9,258 bases of DNA from SAR324 cluster bacterium (GTDB taxonomy: Bacteria > SAR324 > XYD2-FULL-50-16): assembly GCA_002401295.1 (NCBI GenBank), contig NVSR01000058.1:5842-15099 (forward strand), written 5' to 3'. A program made the translations under genes and the position numbers. Position 1 is the stretch's first letter; each line of letters begins with the position of its first letter. Shown piece after piece: positions 1-7,727 of the stretch. The notes under the pieces are model-generated. The model did no database searches, was not told the DNA's origin, and saw only the letters and a list, made by a program, of their open reading frames with translations.

Positions 1-1569
1 TTTCTCCACGTCAATGCCTCCACCGTCATCTTGAATGGTGAGAACTACCCAGTCACCGCTATGGGCCACCTCTACTTGGATCAGGCCGGTTTTAGGCTTT
101 CCAGTTGCCATACGTTGTTCAGGCATTTCCAAACCATGATCTACTGCATTCCTAATAAGGTGGGTGAGCGGATGATCCAACAAGTCATACAAGCTCTTAT
201 CAATTTTGACCTGGCTTCCTTTCAATTCGACTCGGACATGTTTTCCTGTTTGGTCTGCCACACTACGTGCCAAACCGGGGATTTTCTTGAATAGTCCCTG
301 TACGGGTAACAAACGTACTTTTAATAAACTATCAATCAGGTGGTGAGAAAGTTCTTTGAACGTTTGGTTAGTCTGTTTGAAGCGATCAGTCAGCAAGGCA
401 GATGTGTTACTCTGCAACATGGCATTGCCAATGTAATCAAACATATCGGAAACCACCACCAACTCCCCAACAAAATGAGCAAATCCATCAATTTCTTCCT
501 CCGCTACCCGCATGGTCTTGCTTTCAGTTTTTTCCCTTTTTACTGCTTCCTTTTCCTCTGGTTGTATGAGTAAAACCAAGAATTCCTGAAACTCACCTTG
601 CAATTGACTTTTAAGTGCCTGGTTAAAGGTCTTAATTCCGGAAAGTACCAGCTCCAGGGAAATTCTCATTTGGTTAACAATGGACTGTCCATCCCCCTTG
701 ATCTTGTCTTGTAGACTGACCAGGGCCTCGGTTAACCGTTGAGCTGTGTTTGTAGACATTGCTCCCTGATCCTTTGAGTTCGGACATTTTAAGATTTCAT
801 CAATCGTACTGACTTCACCGGAGACATCAATCTTACCGTAGAAATAGTCCGTTGTTTTTCTAAAATGGGGTTTTTTCTCCTCTTTCCTACCTATCATTCT
901 TAACCGGCTAATCTCGTCGCTTAAGAATGAGAAATCCGCAGACTCGGTGATCTCTCGGGGGAGCTGTTTTCCAAAGGCATCAAAATGTCCGGTGAACTCC
1001 AAAACAACCTCTTCCAAACTCTGCTTGATGAGGACTTCCAGGTGATTGGCTTTTTCCTGGAGCAGCCCAAAAGCCGGAACTTGAATCTCCTGGGCTGAAT
1101 GATTGGATACAAAGGCCTGGAAAGCACTCAGCCCCAACAGAATTTCCGTATGAATGTTTCGTTTTTGCCGGGCTAGTAATTCCAGATTTTGTAAGATTTT
1201 TTGGAACTCTTTTTGGTTGCAAACCTCCTCTTTTTTATCCCGCAGGCGCTCACACATGCCCTGGAGATATTGGAAACTAGTGATCAGCAAAGAGGTGACA
1301 GATGAAGAAGGGGGGATTTCTTGTTTTCGCAGCAGGTCCAACACATTTTCCTGGGAATGTGCCAGTTTTTGTACCTGCAGCATCTTAAAAAAACCAGCGG
1401 TCCCTTTGATGGAATGGATCGCACGGAACACCTTCTCCAGCAGCTCCAGTTTGCTGGGCTCTTGTTCAAAATCTAACAACCAATTTTCAAGACTGGCCAA
1501 TTGATCCAAGGACTCTTCTAGAAATTCTACTAGAATTTCTCGATCATCATACAAAGTATTTTCGCTCAT
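1..1569 (-). CDS. cheA: CheA-family chemotaxis histidine kinase, C-terminally cut by the window edge
   Basis: This is a cytoplasmic histidine autokinase that would phosphorylate a CheY-like response regulator under receptor control. Translating the complement from ATG at 1569-1567 gives 523 codons with no stop to position 1; an in-frame TGA at 1590-1588 fixes this as the first usable start. Residues about 8-110 form an Hpt (P1) domain with phospho-acceptor His52 in AIHSIKGTAGF. A long low-similarity linker (about 120-350) follows, then a P3 dimerisation helix pair beginning MRVAEEEIDGFAHFVGELVVV (near 353). The P4 ATPase has its N box HLIRNAVDHGLE at 470-481 and G1 box DDGGGID at 514-520. The F and G2 boxes and the CheW-like P5 domain lie outside the window. 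The usual RMVPV motif reads RLLPV here. The start has only a weak ribosome site: GAAAGAG abuts the ATG. It is transcribed away from the second cheA and differs from it in layout. The CheA assignment is very secure; pathway membership is unknown. Confidence 0.93.
   Translation of the reverse strand, partial: MSENTLYDDREILVEFLEESLDQLASLENWLLDFEQEPSKLELLEKVFRAIHSIKGTAGFFKMLQVQKLAHSQENVLDLLRKQEIPPSSSVTSLLITSFQYLQGMCERLRDKKEEVCNQKEFQKILQNLELLARQKRNIHTEILLGLSAFQAFVSNHSAQEIQVPAFGLLQEKANHLEVLIKQSLEEVVLEFTGHFDAFGKQLPREITESADFSFLSDEISRLRMIGRKEEKKPHFRKTTDYFYGKIDVSGEVSTIDEILKCPNSKDQGAMSTNTAQRLTEALVSLQDKIKGDGQSIVNQMRISLELVLSGIKTFNQALKSQLQGEFQEFLVLLIQPEEKEAVKREKTESKTMRVAEEEIDGFAHFVGELVVVSDMFDYIGNAMLQSNTSALLTDRFKQTNQTFKELSHHLIDSLLKVRLLPVQGLFKKIPGLARSVADQTGKHVRVELKGSQVKIDKSLYDLLDHPLTHLIRNAVDHGLEMPEQRMATGKPKTGLIQVEVAHSGDWVVLTIQDDGGGIDVEK
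1520..1540. repeat. 21-bp near-perfect palindrome inside the start of the minus-strand cheA
   Basis: AGAAATTCTA at 1520-1529 and TAGAATTTCT at 1531-1540 are exact reverse complements around a single central C. The site sits 29-49 bases inside the minus-strand cheA and encodes EILVEFL, so it may only be a by-product of codon choice. In mRNA it could form a short hairpin near the start of translation. Confidence 0.5.
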
Positions 1570-1840
1570 CTCTTTCGTGATGGTTGTTCATGCTCAAAAT
1601 CTCTAACTTTAAGTGTAATCTTATTGAATTTTTTGGGATCTTTCATGTTCCTGTTAACAGTTTGCCTATAAATAAGATCCCACCTTCTTGTTCTGCACCC
1701 CGTAATTCAATGGTTGAGATAAAGCTGGGAAGGCTCAAGACTGTCCACTACTTTTACCTAACTTAGAATCTCTCTCTTTAGTCGAGATGAAAAATTGGTA
1801 TTCATGATTTTAGTTAATTGAAAGAACTTACTACCCTCAA

Positions 1841-1881
1841 AATCCTAACTAAAACTTCACTATTTCACAGCAAGTAGGATT
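1841..1881. repeat. Imperfect inverted repeat in the divergent region
   Basis: AATCCTAACT (1841-1850) can pair with AGTAGGATT (1873-1881), giving nine base pairs with one bulged A and a loop of about 22 bases. It lies upstream of the rightward promoter. It could be a regulator-binding site or a chance match in AT-rich DNA; the sequence alone does not decide. Confidence 0.3.
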
Positions 1882-1950
1882 CTTCAAAGAGTTTTATTCT
1901 ACTAGATTCTTATTCCAGACCTCTCAGGAAGTTTTGATGGTATTTAAAGA

Positions 1951-1980
1951 TTGAAATATTTAAGGAAAAAAAAGTATACT
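1951..1980 (+). promoter_or_regulatory. Putative sigma70-like promoter for the cheA-cheW-mcp-cheR operon
   Basis: TTGAAA at 1951-1956 (-35, consensus TTGACA) is followed after 18 bases by TATACT at 1975-1980 (-10, consensus TATAAT). Each hexamer has one mismatch. Transcription would start near 1987, leaving a leader of about 200 bases before the plus-strand cheA. In AT-rich DNA such matches arise by chance, so this is a prediction only. Confidence 0.45.
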
Positions 1981-2120
1981 AAAATCTATCATTTTCAAAA
2001 CTATATTTTTTGCTTCCAGCAATAACCTCGGCATGAAGAAAATTACTAAGTCTATTTTTTATTTCAGGAGTGCTTACCAATTTAAACCGGTCCAAAGTTT
2101 GTCATTCGATCGATTCCTGC

Positions 2121-2145
2121 TGTAGGAGCTGATTTTTTAGCTACA
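2121..2145 (+). promoter_or_regulatory. Bulged stem-loop in the cheA leader
   Basis: TGTAG-GA-GCT (2121-2130) pairs with AGCTACA (2139-2145): seven base pairs with a two-base bulge and an A/T-rich loop. It lies about 50 bases before the upstream GTG start of cheA, downstream of the predicted promoter. No T-tract follows the 3' arm, so it is not a classic terminator. Function unknown. Confidence 0.25.
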
Positions 2146-2178
2146 AGATTTAGAAGAACGCTAACATAATTTGGATTT

Positions 2179-2183
2179 GGAGG
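2179..2183 (+). promoter_or_regulatory. Shine-Dalgarno GGAGG for the GTG start of cheA
   Basis: GGAGG lies nine bases before the GTG at 2193. It is stronger than the AGGGA at 2262-2266 that precedes the alternative ATG codons at 2271 and 2274, and is the main reason for keeping the longer start. Confidence 0.5.
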
Positions 2184-2192
2184 ATTGGCAGA

Positions 2193-4751
2193 GTGAATAT
2201 TCTCTCAGCCAAGAAATTCGGTATCAATACAACTATTGAATCGCTTTTCAACAAAAAAAATAGGGATAGAATGATGTTTAATGAAGAGCAGCAAGAAATA
2301 CTTCTTGAATTTACTGGTGAAAGTCTAGAGACGCTTGAATCCATCGAACCGATACTGGTTAATCTCAGGAGGAGCTCAGACCCGAAAGAGTTAGTGGAAA
2401 CAATTAACCTGATCTTCCGCTCCTTCCATACGTTAAAAGGTGGCGCTGCTTTTCTAGATTTAACTACCATTCAAAAAATTTCGCATACTACGGAGAGTCT
2501 GTTACAAGTTTTCCGCACCAACGTCAGTAAATGGCAGCCTCAATACATTGATGTTCTAATTCAAAGCAATGATCTGATCAGTCGTATGCTTCATCAAACG
2601 GAGCGTTTGTTTAATGACCTTGGATTTGAAGAAGAAGCAAAACAGCTGATTGTCAGGTTAGAAAAAGAGTTATCAACAATTAAAGCTCAAAAAGAGGTAG
2701 AAACAACACCCCTTCAGTTTGACCAAGCGGAACAGACAATAGCCCCTTCTCTGCCTCTAGTTGAGGTTTTAAAGCAGAGTGCGGATTTGTTTGGTATGTT
2801 ATTCCAGCATTCCTGGAAAACTATGAATGGACAAAGTTTCTACCGTGAGCACAAAGATCTGCTGCTTGAAATTTTACGGCATAAAGTAGTCCTGGAAAAA
2901 AATCAAGAGCAGCAGCAGGCTGAGCAACTCTTTGATTTGCCAGAACCTTCAGAGCAGACAATCTCCCGGAATGGACAAAAGCAGGCATCCTTACAAGTGT
3001 TTGCCCAAGATTCTTTAGAGCAGCTGGAGAAAACGGAGGGGCTTTTACTGGTACTGGATAAAATTGCTGATGCCGTTGATATAGATGAGTATTTGCAAAG
3101 CGCACTCCGTTGCATTCATTCAATCAAAGGTAATGCCGGTTTTTTAAGTTTTTCTCGGATTGAACATTTCAGCCATCGTATAGAGAGTGTACTTGATGGA
3201 CTCCTAGAGCAAGCATTGACTATGGATGCTGCTGTCATCCACTTGCTACTGACTGCAATTGATAGCTTACGGCAAGCCATTGTCAGCCTTGCAGCAGATA
3301 AAAAGCTGTCAAAAGAACATTTCACCTCAGTCCAAAACCGTTTGAACCAACTCTCTCCCTCAGACTCTCCCGACATGTTGGGCAATATTCTTGTAGAAAT
3401 GGGTAAGGTAGAACATGAGGATATTGAAGACGCTATCCAGCGGCAACAAGCTCCTTTGGGGAAAGTCCTGGTAGATATGGGTAAAGCCACTCAGGAAGAT
3501 ATTAAAGAAGCCCTGGAACAACAGCATCAAGAAAAAAAACAACTACTACCCCTTGCTCAAGCCCTGTCCGAGAAAAAATCTCAGGATATTCGAGTCAGTC
3601 TCAATAAATTAGACCAACTAATCGATCTTGTGGGTGAATTGATTATTTGCGAAGCCATGATCTCTCATCATTCGGCGTTAAAAAGGGTAGAGCTGGAGGA
3701 TTTAAAAAACACGACTCGACAACTGAATCGGAATTTGCGGGAACTCCAGAAAATTGCCATGTCTTTGCGCATGGTACCTGTCTCCTCTGTCTTCCGTAAG
3801 ATGGTACGTGTGGTTCATGATGCGGCCCGAAAGCTCGGCAAACAGGTGGATTTAAAACTATTTGGTGAAAAAACAGAAGTCGATAAAATGTTGGTGGAAC
3901 TCATTGCCGATCCCCTGCTACACATCATTCGTAACGCTGTCGATCATGGCATTGAGCTACCAGCGGATCGTAAAAAGAGCGGAAAGAGTGAGACAGGCAC
4001 CATTCGCCTGGAAGCCAAATCCGTGGGCAATGAGGTCTGGGTCATTAGTCGGGATGACGGGAGGGGACTGGATCGGGAAAAAATTATTCAAAGAGCGCTG
4101 GACCGTGGTTTAATCTCTGAGGCAAAGATTCCTGAGGATGAAGAAATTTGGAAATTGATCTTCGAACCCGGATTTTCCACTAAGGAAGAAATTAGTGATT
4201 TTTCCGGGCGTGGTGTGGGTATGGATGTGGTGAAAAAGAATATGGAAAAACTACGTGGCAGTATTGAGATCATCTCCAAGCACAATTTGGGCAGCACCTT
4301 CATTTTGAAAATCCCACTGACCTTAAGTATTATTGATGGCTTGCTGGTTCGTGTGGGAGATATTTCTTATGCTCTCCCAACCATAGCGATTCGAGAAACC
4401 TTGCAGCCTGACCAGCGGAACATCATAAAAACGATGGGTGGGCAGGAGTTGTTGCGACTGAGGGGAAGATTGGTCCCCATCCTGCGGCTGCACAAAATTT
4501 ATAAAATATCACCTGAACATACTGATTTAACGAGAGGTATGATATTGGTTGTCGAACTGGGAGAATACTTTTTTTGCCTTTTTGTTGATGCCGTGACGGG
4601 GCAACAGCAAGTGGTAGTCAAAAATCTTCCTGCAACTATGCTGGAAACTCCACATCTTGCGGGTTGTACCATTTTAAGTGATGGACAAGTTGGCCTGATT
4701 CTGGATGGCAATAGCTTGGGCAAGAGTATCGATCAACATGTGCTCATGTAG
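2193..4751 (+). CDS. cheA: Hybrid CheA histidine kinase with two Hpt domains and a tandem LG-IL-V-MGK repeat
   Basis: This is the kinase of the chemosensory array. It autophosphorylates on Hpt histidines when driven by receptor-CheW complexes and passes the phosphate to a CheY. Numbering from GTG 2193 (852 residues): Hpt1 about 30-140 with His79 in SFHTLKGGAAF; Hpt2 about 265-385 with His308 in CIHSIKGNAGF; two 24-residue-like repeats at 395-442 (LGNILVEMGK and LGKVLVDMGK); P3 dimerisation about 462-530; P4 ATPase with N box HIIRNAVDHGIE (577-588), G1 RDDGRGLD (620-627), F box FEPGFST (657-663) and G2 SGRGVGMD (671-678); and a P5 CheW-like domain about 712-845. All ATPase boxes are intact. 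The repeats resemble the N-terminal domain of type II secretion/type IV pilus ATPases (GspE/PilB) and sit where P2 normally lies. The start is uncertain: GTG 2193 has the better ribosome site, but ATG 2274 (825 residues) fits CheA N-termini better. It heads the operon; cheW follows after 39 bases. Confidence 0.95.
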   Translation: MNILSAKKFGINTTIESLFNKKNRDRMMFNEEQQEILLEFTGESLETLESIEPILVNLRRSSDPKELVETINLIFRSFHTLKGGAAFLDLTTIQKISHTTESLLQVFRTNVSKWQPQYIDVLIQSNDLISRMLHQTERLFNDLGFEEEAKQLIVRLEKELSTIKAQKEVETTPLQFDQAEQTIAPSLPLVEVLKQSADLFGMLFQHSWKTMNGQSFYREHKDLLLEILRHKVVLEKNQEQQQAEQLFDLPEPSEQTISRNGQKQASLQVFAQDSLEQLEKTEGLLLVLDKIADAVDIDEYLQSALRCIHSIKGNAGFLSFSRIEHFSHRIESVLDGLLEQALTMDAAVIHLLLTAIDSLRQAIVSLAADKKLSKEHFTSVQNRLNQLSPSDSPDMLGNILVEMGKVEHEDIEDAIQRQQAPLGKVLVDMGKATQEDIKEALEQQHQEKKQLLPLAQALSEKKSQDIRVSLNKLDQLIDLVGELIICEAMISHHSALKRVELEDLKNTTRQLNRNLRELQKIAMSLRMVPVSSVFRKMVRVVHDAARKLGKQVDLKLFGEKTEVDKMLVELIADPLLHIIRNAVDHGIELPADRKKSGKSETGTIRLEAKSVGNEVWVISRDDGRGLDREKIIQRALDRGLISEAKIPEDEEIWKLIFEPGFSTKEEISDFSGRGVGMDVVKKNMEKLRGSIEIISKHNLGSTFILKIPLTLSIIDGLLVRVGDISYALPTIAIRETLQPDQRNIIKTMGGQELLRLRGRLVPILRLHKIYKISPEHTDLTRGMILVVELGEYFFCLFVDAVTGQQQVVVKNLPATMLETPHLAGCTILSDGQVGLILDGNSLGKSIDQHVLM

Positions 4752-4790
4752 TGCGTAAGAACCTTTTACACTAAAATAAATGGAGGCTTA

Positions 4791-5324
4791 ATGGCAGAAA
4801 ATGGGATTGAGGAAAGCTCACTGGCTGATTCCTCAATGGAAGTCGAAGAGATTGGTGCTCAGGAGGGAAAGTTCTTAACCTTTCCTCTGGCTGATTCCCT
4901 CTATGGAATCGAGATCTCTCAAGTACTGGAAGTAGTCATTCACAGTGACAAAACCAGAATTACCAAAGTTCCACACATGCCCCTTTATACCAAAGGGGTC
5001 ATCAACCTGCGAGGCAAGATTATTCCGATCATCGATTTGCGTTCTCGTTTCTTGTTATCGGAAGGTGAAAGCAGTGATCGCACCTGCTTTGTGGTGGTCA
5101 ACATCCATGGGGTCATCACTGGATTGGTGGTGGATACTGTATCTGGAGTGGTCACGATCGCTCAAAGGGATATTGATCCGGCCCCGAAACTGGATATTTC
5201 GATTCAAAACCAATTTATTGCCGGTATGGGCAAAACACAAGAGGCTGTTTATATCCTGCTCAATATCGATGAATTGTTGGAACAAGGGGAAATAGAAGAA
5301 CTGGAAGGGTCTGTAAATTCCTGA
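4791..5324 (+). CDS. cheW: CheW-type chemotaxis coupling protein
   Basis: CheW is a cytoplasmic adaptor that joins MCP signalling tips to the P5 domain of CheA in the receptor array. The 177-residue product is of normal size. An acidic, probably disordered N-terminal tail (1-26) precedes a single CheW SH3-like fold (about 27-165). The hallmark GVINLRGKIIPIIDLR is at 69-84, followed by the second-lobe signature GVITGLVVDTVSGVV at 107-121. The ATG has a good GGAGG site four bases upstream (4782-4786). The gene lies 39 bases after cheA with no terminator-like hairpin between, and 68 bases before the MCP gene, so co-transcription and joint function with both are likely. The family is certain; a CheV is excluded because there is no receiver domain. 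Confidence 0.95.
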   Translation: MAENGIEESSLADSSMEVEEIGAQEGKFLTFPLADSLYGIEISQVLEVVIHSDKTRITKVPHMPLYTKGVINLRGKIIPIIDLRSRFLLSEGESSDRTCFVVVNIHGVITGLVVDTVSGVVTIAQRDIDPAPKLDISIQNQFIAGMGKTQEAVYILLNIDELLEQGEIEELEGSVNS

Positions 5325-5392
5325 GTTCTTCTGTGGAAAGTATCTGTTTTTAATCATTATTAATATCAAATTATCTTACTCTGGAGCAAATA

Positions 5393-7654
5393 ATGGATTT
5401 GGACAACCTGAGTGTCAGGAACAAAATCATCTTTGGAATCAGTGTTGCCTTGGCTTTAATGCTTGCCGTCTCGGTGACGGTATTTGTTAATGTCCAAGGA
5501 TTGCAGGAAACTTCAAAATGGGTACAGCATACCCGGGATGTTATGGGGAACGGCAATCAATTAGTTGCTGAAATGATGAATATGGAAACGGGTATGCGGG
5601 GCTTTCTGATTTCCGGTAAAGAGGAATTCCTGGAACCTTATGAAAAAGGTCAGCGCAGGTTCTCTAAATTGATGGACCAAACCCAAGAGCTGGTCAATGA
5701 CAACCCGGCGCAAGTCAGCCGCCTGGAGCAGATTGATGAATTGGCCCAGCAATGGCTCAAAAAAGCGGGTGAAGCACAGGTGAACCTGAGGCGACAAGTC
5801 AACATTGGTTTTAAGACAGTTGAAGCTTTCGAGCAGATTCGGAGCAGAACAGTAGGCAAAAGAATTTTCGACAACCTGCGGAAGACCTTAACCCGTGTGG
5901 ATAAGGAATTCCAGCGTGAAGCGAATGATGCCGGGCGTTTTATGGTGCAGAGAATTTTATTGGACTTGGTCAACATGGAAACGGGGCAACGAGGATTTTT
6001 ACTGACGGGAAAAGAGGAATCACTATCCCCCTACAAACAGGGACAGACCACTTTAAACACGCACCTGGACGAATTAAGAAGCTTGATCAAACAAGAAAAC
6101 TCTGGTGATTTGAGCGGTGGAGATGTGGATGAGATTGGCAAACAGGCAGAGGCTTGGGTTGAACAGGCTGCCGCACCGGAAATTAACGCACGCAAGGAGG
6201 TCAACAAGGTTCCGGTAACTATGGCTGATTTGACCCGGCAAATAGAAAAAGGACAAGGAAAAAAATTCATGGATGAACTCCGTAGGAGAATCGATGAGTT
6301 CATTAGTATTGAAAAAAATCTGATGGTGATACGTCAAAAAGACGCGAAATCTAGTGCCGATTTTACGCAAAAGGTGATCATTTTTGGAACATTAGCTGCC
6401 ATCATCCTGGGTTTTCTAACGGCCTTTTACATTGCTCGTAAGATTTCCAGTCCCATGGGTGATTTGGTGAGTATTCTCGACTCTATGGCTCAGGGAGATA
6501 TCAGCCGTCGTGCGACCATCCTGGGCAGTGATGAAATTGCCAAACTGGGAATATCCTTCAATCAAATGGTGGAGAATCTGAAGCAACAGGTGGCACTCAC
6601 CACAGTGATTGCCAAGGGAGACTTGTCCAATGAGGTCCCCTTAGCTTCTGACAAGGACTCGCTAGGCAAAGCTTTGCAAATGATGACGGACTCTTTAAAT
6701 GAAACTCTACATCAAGTGGCCACTGCCGCGGATCGCCTCACGGGAGGTGCCCAGCAACTATCTGATTCCAGTCAGATAATCTCTCAAGGAGCTTCGGAAC
6801 AATCCTCTTCCCTGGAAGAGATCTCCACCTCCATGGAGCAAATGAGTGCCCAAACCCAATCCAATGCTGACAACGCGACGCAAGCCAATCAGCTGGCTGC
6901 CTCCGCCCGTCAACAGGCAGAGGAGGGGAATGAGCAAATGGGGAAAATGCTGGAGTCCATGAAAGATATCAATGAATCCTCAGAGAATATTTCGAACATC
7001 ATCAAAACGATTGATGAAATTGCATTTCAAACCAATGTATTAGCCATTAACGCCGCAGTAGAAGCAGCTCGGGCGGGGGTCCATGGCAAGGGCTTTGCGG
7101 TGGTAGCTGAAGAAGTTCGTAACTTGGCACAGCGCAGTGCGGCGGCGGCCAAGGAAACAACCACAATGATCAATGATTCCGTCAAAAAGGTAGAAGCTGG
7201 AGCCAAAATTGCTGACGAGACAGCTGGTTCTTTGAAGGAAATTGTGAAGGGATCCGCCCAAGTAACGGATTTGGTCAATCAGATCGCTACCGCCAGTAAC
7301 GAACAGGCTAGGGGGGTCAAAGAGATCAATAGTGGTCTGACTCAACTCAGCCAAGTCACCCAGCAGAATGCCCAGGTTTCCGAAGAGGCATCCACTGCCA
7401 GTGATGAACTAAATGGTCAATCCAGGATTCTGAAACAATTGGTTTCACGTTTTAAGCTGCGCCAGCAATTCCATAGTGCCCTCAGTACTTACCAGACTCA
7501 GGAAGTTGCCCCCGTCTCCTATCCGATTGCCCCTGTCTCAGCTTCCGTCAATGCGGTGAAAACCCATAAGGAAATGCCGAGTGCTGCAGGGCGTGTGGAT
7601 ACTAGTGGTGAGGACCTGATTTCATTTGAGCAGACTGATACGGGTAAGTTCTAG
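5393..7654 (+). CDS. Methyl-accepting chemotaxis protein with tandem CHASE3-like sensor
   Basis: This is an inner-membrane chemoreceptor of 753 residues. TM1 lies at about 11-34 and TM2 at about 328-348, framing a periplasmic sensor of about 290 residues. The sensor holds two CHASE3-like modules, each with the signature NMETG-RGFL, at 63-72 and 194-203; the modules are offset by exactly 131 codons, which points to an internal duplication. HAMP covers about 349-401, with a second HAMP-like segment (about 402-440). The cytoplasmic coiled-coil signalling domain (about 440-690) has the conserved hairpin tip IDEIAFQTNVLAINAAVEAA starting at 540. Glu/Gln-rich flanks such as SSSLEEIS would carry the methylation sites. 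The C-terminal tail (about 690-753) is low-complexity and lacks an NWETF-type CheR-binding pentapeptide. The start has GGAG six bases upstream (5383-5386). It sits between cheW and cheR. The ligand is unknown; CHASE3 is a sensory domain without a defined common ligand. Confidence 0.95.
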   Translation: MDLDNLSVRNKIIFGISVALALMLAVSVTVFVNVQGLQETSKWVQHTRDVMGNGNQLVAEMMNMETGMRGFLISGKEEFLEPYEKGQRRFSKLMDQTQELVNDNPAQVSRLEQIDELAQQWLKKAGEAQVNLRRQVNIGFKTVEAFEQIRSRTVGKRIFDNLRKTLTRVDKEFQREANDAGRFMVQRILLDLVNMETGQRGFLLTGKEESLSPYKQGQTTLNTHLDELRSLIKQENSGDLSGGDVDEIGKQAEAWVEQAAAPEINARKEVNKVPVTMADLTRQIEKGQGKKFMDELRRRIDEFISIEKNLMVIRQKDAKSSADFTQKVIIFGTLAAIILGFLTAFYIARKISSPMGDLVSILDSMAQGDISRRATILGSDEIAKLGISFNQMVENLKQQVALTTVIAKGDLSNEVPLASDKDSLGKALQMMTDSLNETLHQVATAADRLTGGAQQLSDSSQIISQGASEQSSSLEEISTSMEQMSAQTQSNADNATQANQLAASARQQAEEGNEQMGKMLESMKDINESSENISNIIKTIDEIAFQTNVLAINAAVEAARAGVHGKGFAVVAEEVRNLAQRSAAAAKETTTMINDSVKKVEAGAKIADETAGSLKEIVKGSAQVTDLVNQIATASNEQARGVKEINSGLTQLSQVTQQNAQVSEEASTASDELNGQSRILKQLVSRFKLRQQFHSALSTYQTQEVAPVSYPIAPVSASVNAVKTHKEMPSAAGRVDTSGEDLISFEQTDTGKF

Positions 7655-7727
7655 CCCCAACTCCTCAATCACACGTGATGAAAGTATTTTGATCGCTTTC
7701 ATCGCCTTTTTTAGGTTGAACCAGCTC

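Larger units (their letters stand above)
1570..2192. other. Divergent intergenic region between two cheA genes
   Basis: This 623-base AT-rich stretch separates the divergently transcribed cheA genes and should hold promoters for both. A 60-codon open frame at 1584-1766 lacks a ribosome site, resembles nothing I know and overlaps the leader of the minus-strand gene, so I do not call it. What can be seen is a sigma70-like promoter facing right (1951-1980), an imperfect inverted repeat (1841-1881) and a bulged stem-loop (2121-2145). I searched the minus strand by eye for sigma70, sigma28 and sigma54 promoters and found no convincing match. No tRNA, CRISPR or mobile-element end is evident. Confidence 0.7.

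Noticed and set aside
1..1504. Small open frames on both strands in the left 1.5 kb (for example 31-294, 340-573, 980-1222, 1154-1504)
   Set aside because: All overlap the continuous 523-codon CheA frame on the minus strand, which has clear Hpt and ATPase motifs; they are out-of-frame shadows.
1584..1766. 60-codon open frame on the plus strand in the divergent region
   Set aside because: It has no ribosome binding site and no recognisable motif, and it overlaps the leader of the minus-strand cheA.
1896..1906. ATTCTACTAGA shared with 1524-1534 as a possible direct repeat
   Set aside because: Only 11 bases, AT-rich, and one copy is within coding sequence; chance is sufficient.
5325..5392. Possible terminator between cheW and the MCP gene
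   Set aside because: The gap is AT-rich but has no GC-rich stem followed by a T-tract.
7626..7727. Upstream TTG start giving a 308-residue CheR that overlaps the MCP gene
   Set aside because: The 34 extra residues are unlike CheR N-termini, TTG is a weak start with no ribosome site, and the ATG at 7728 gives normal CheR length.
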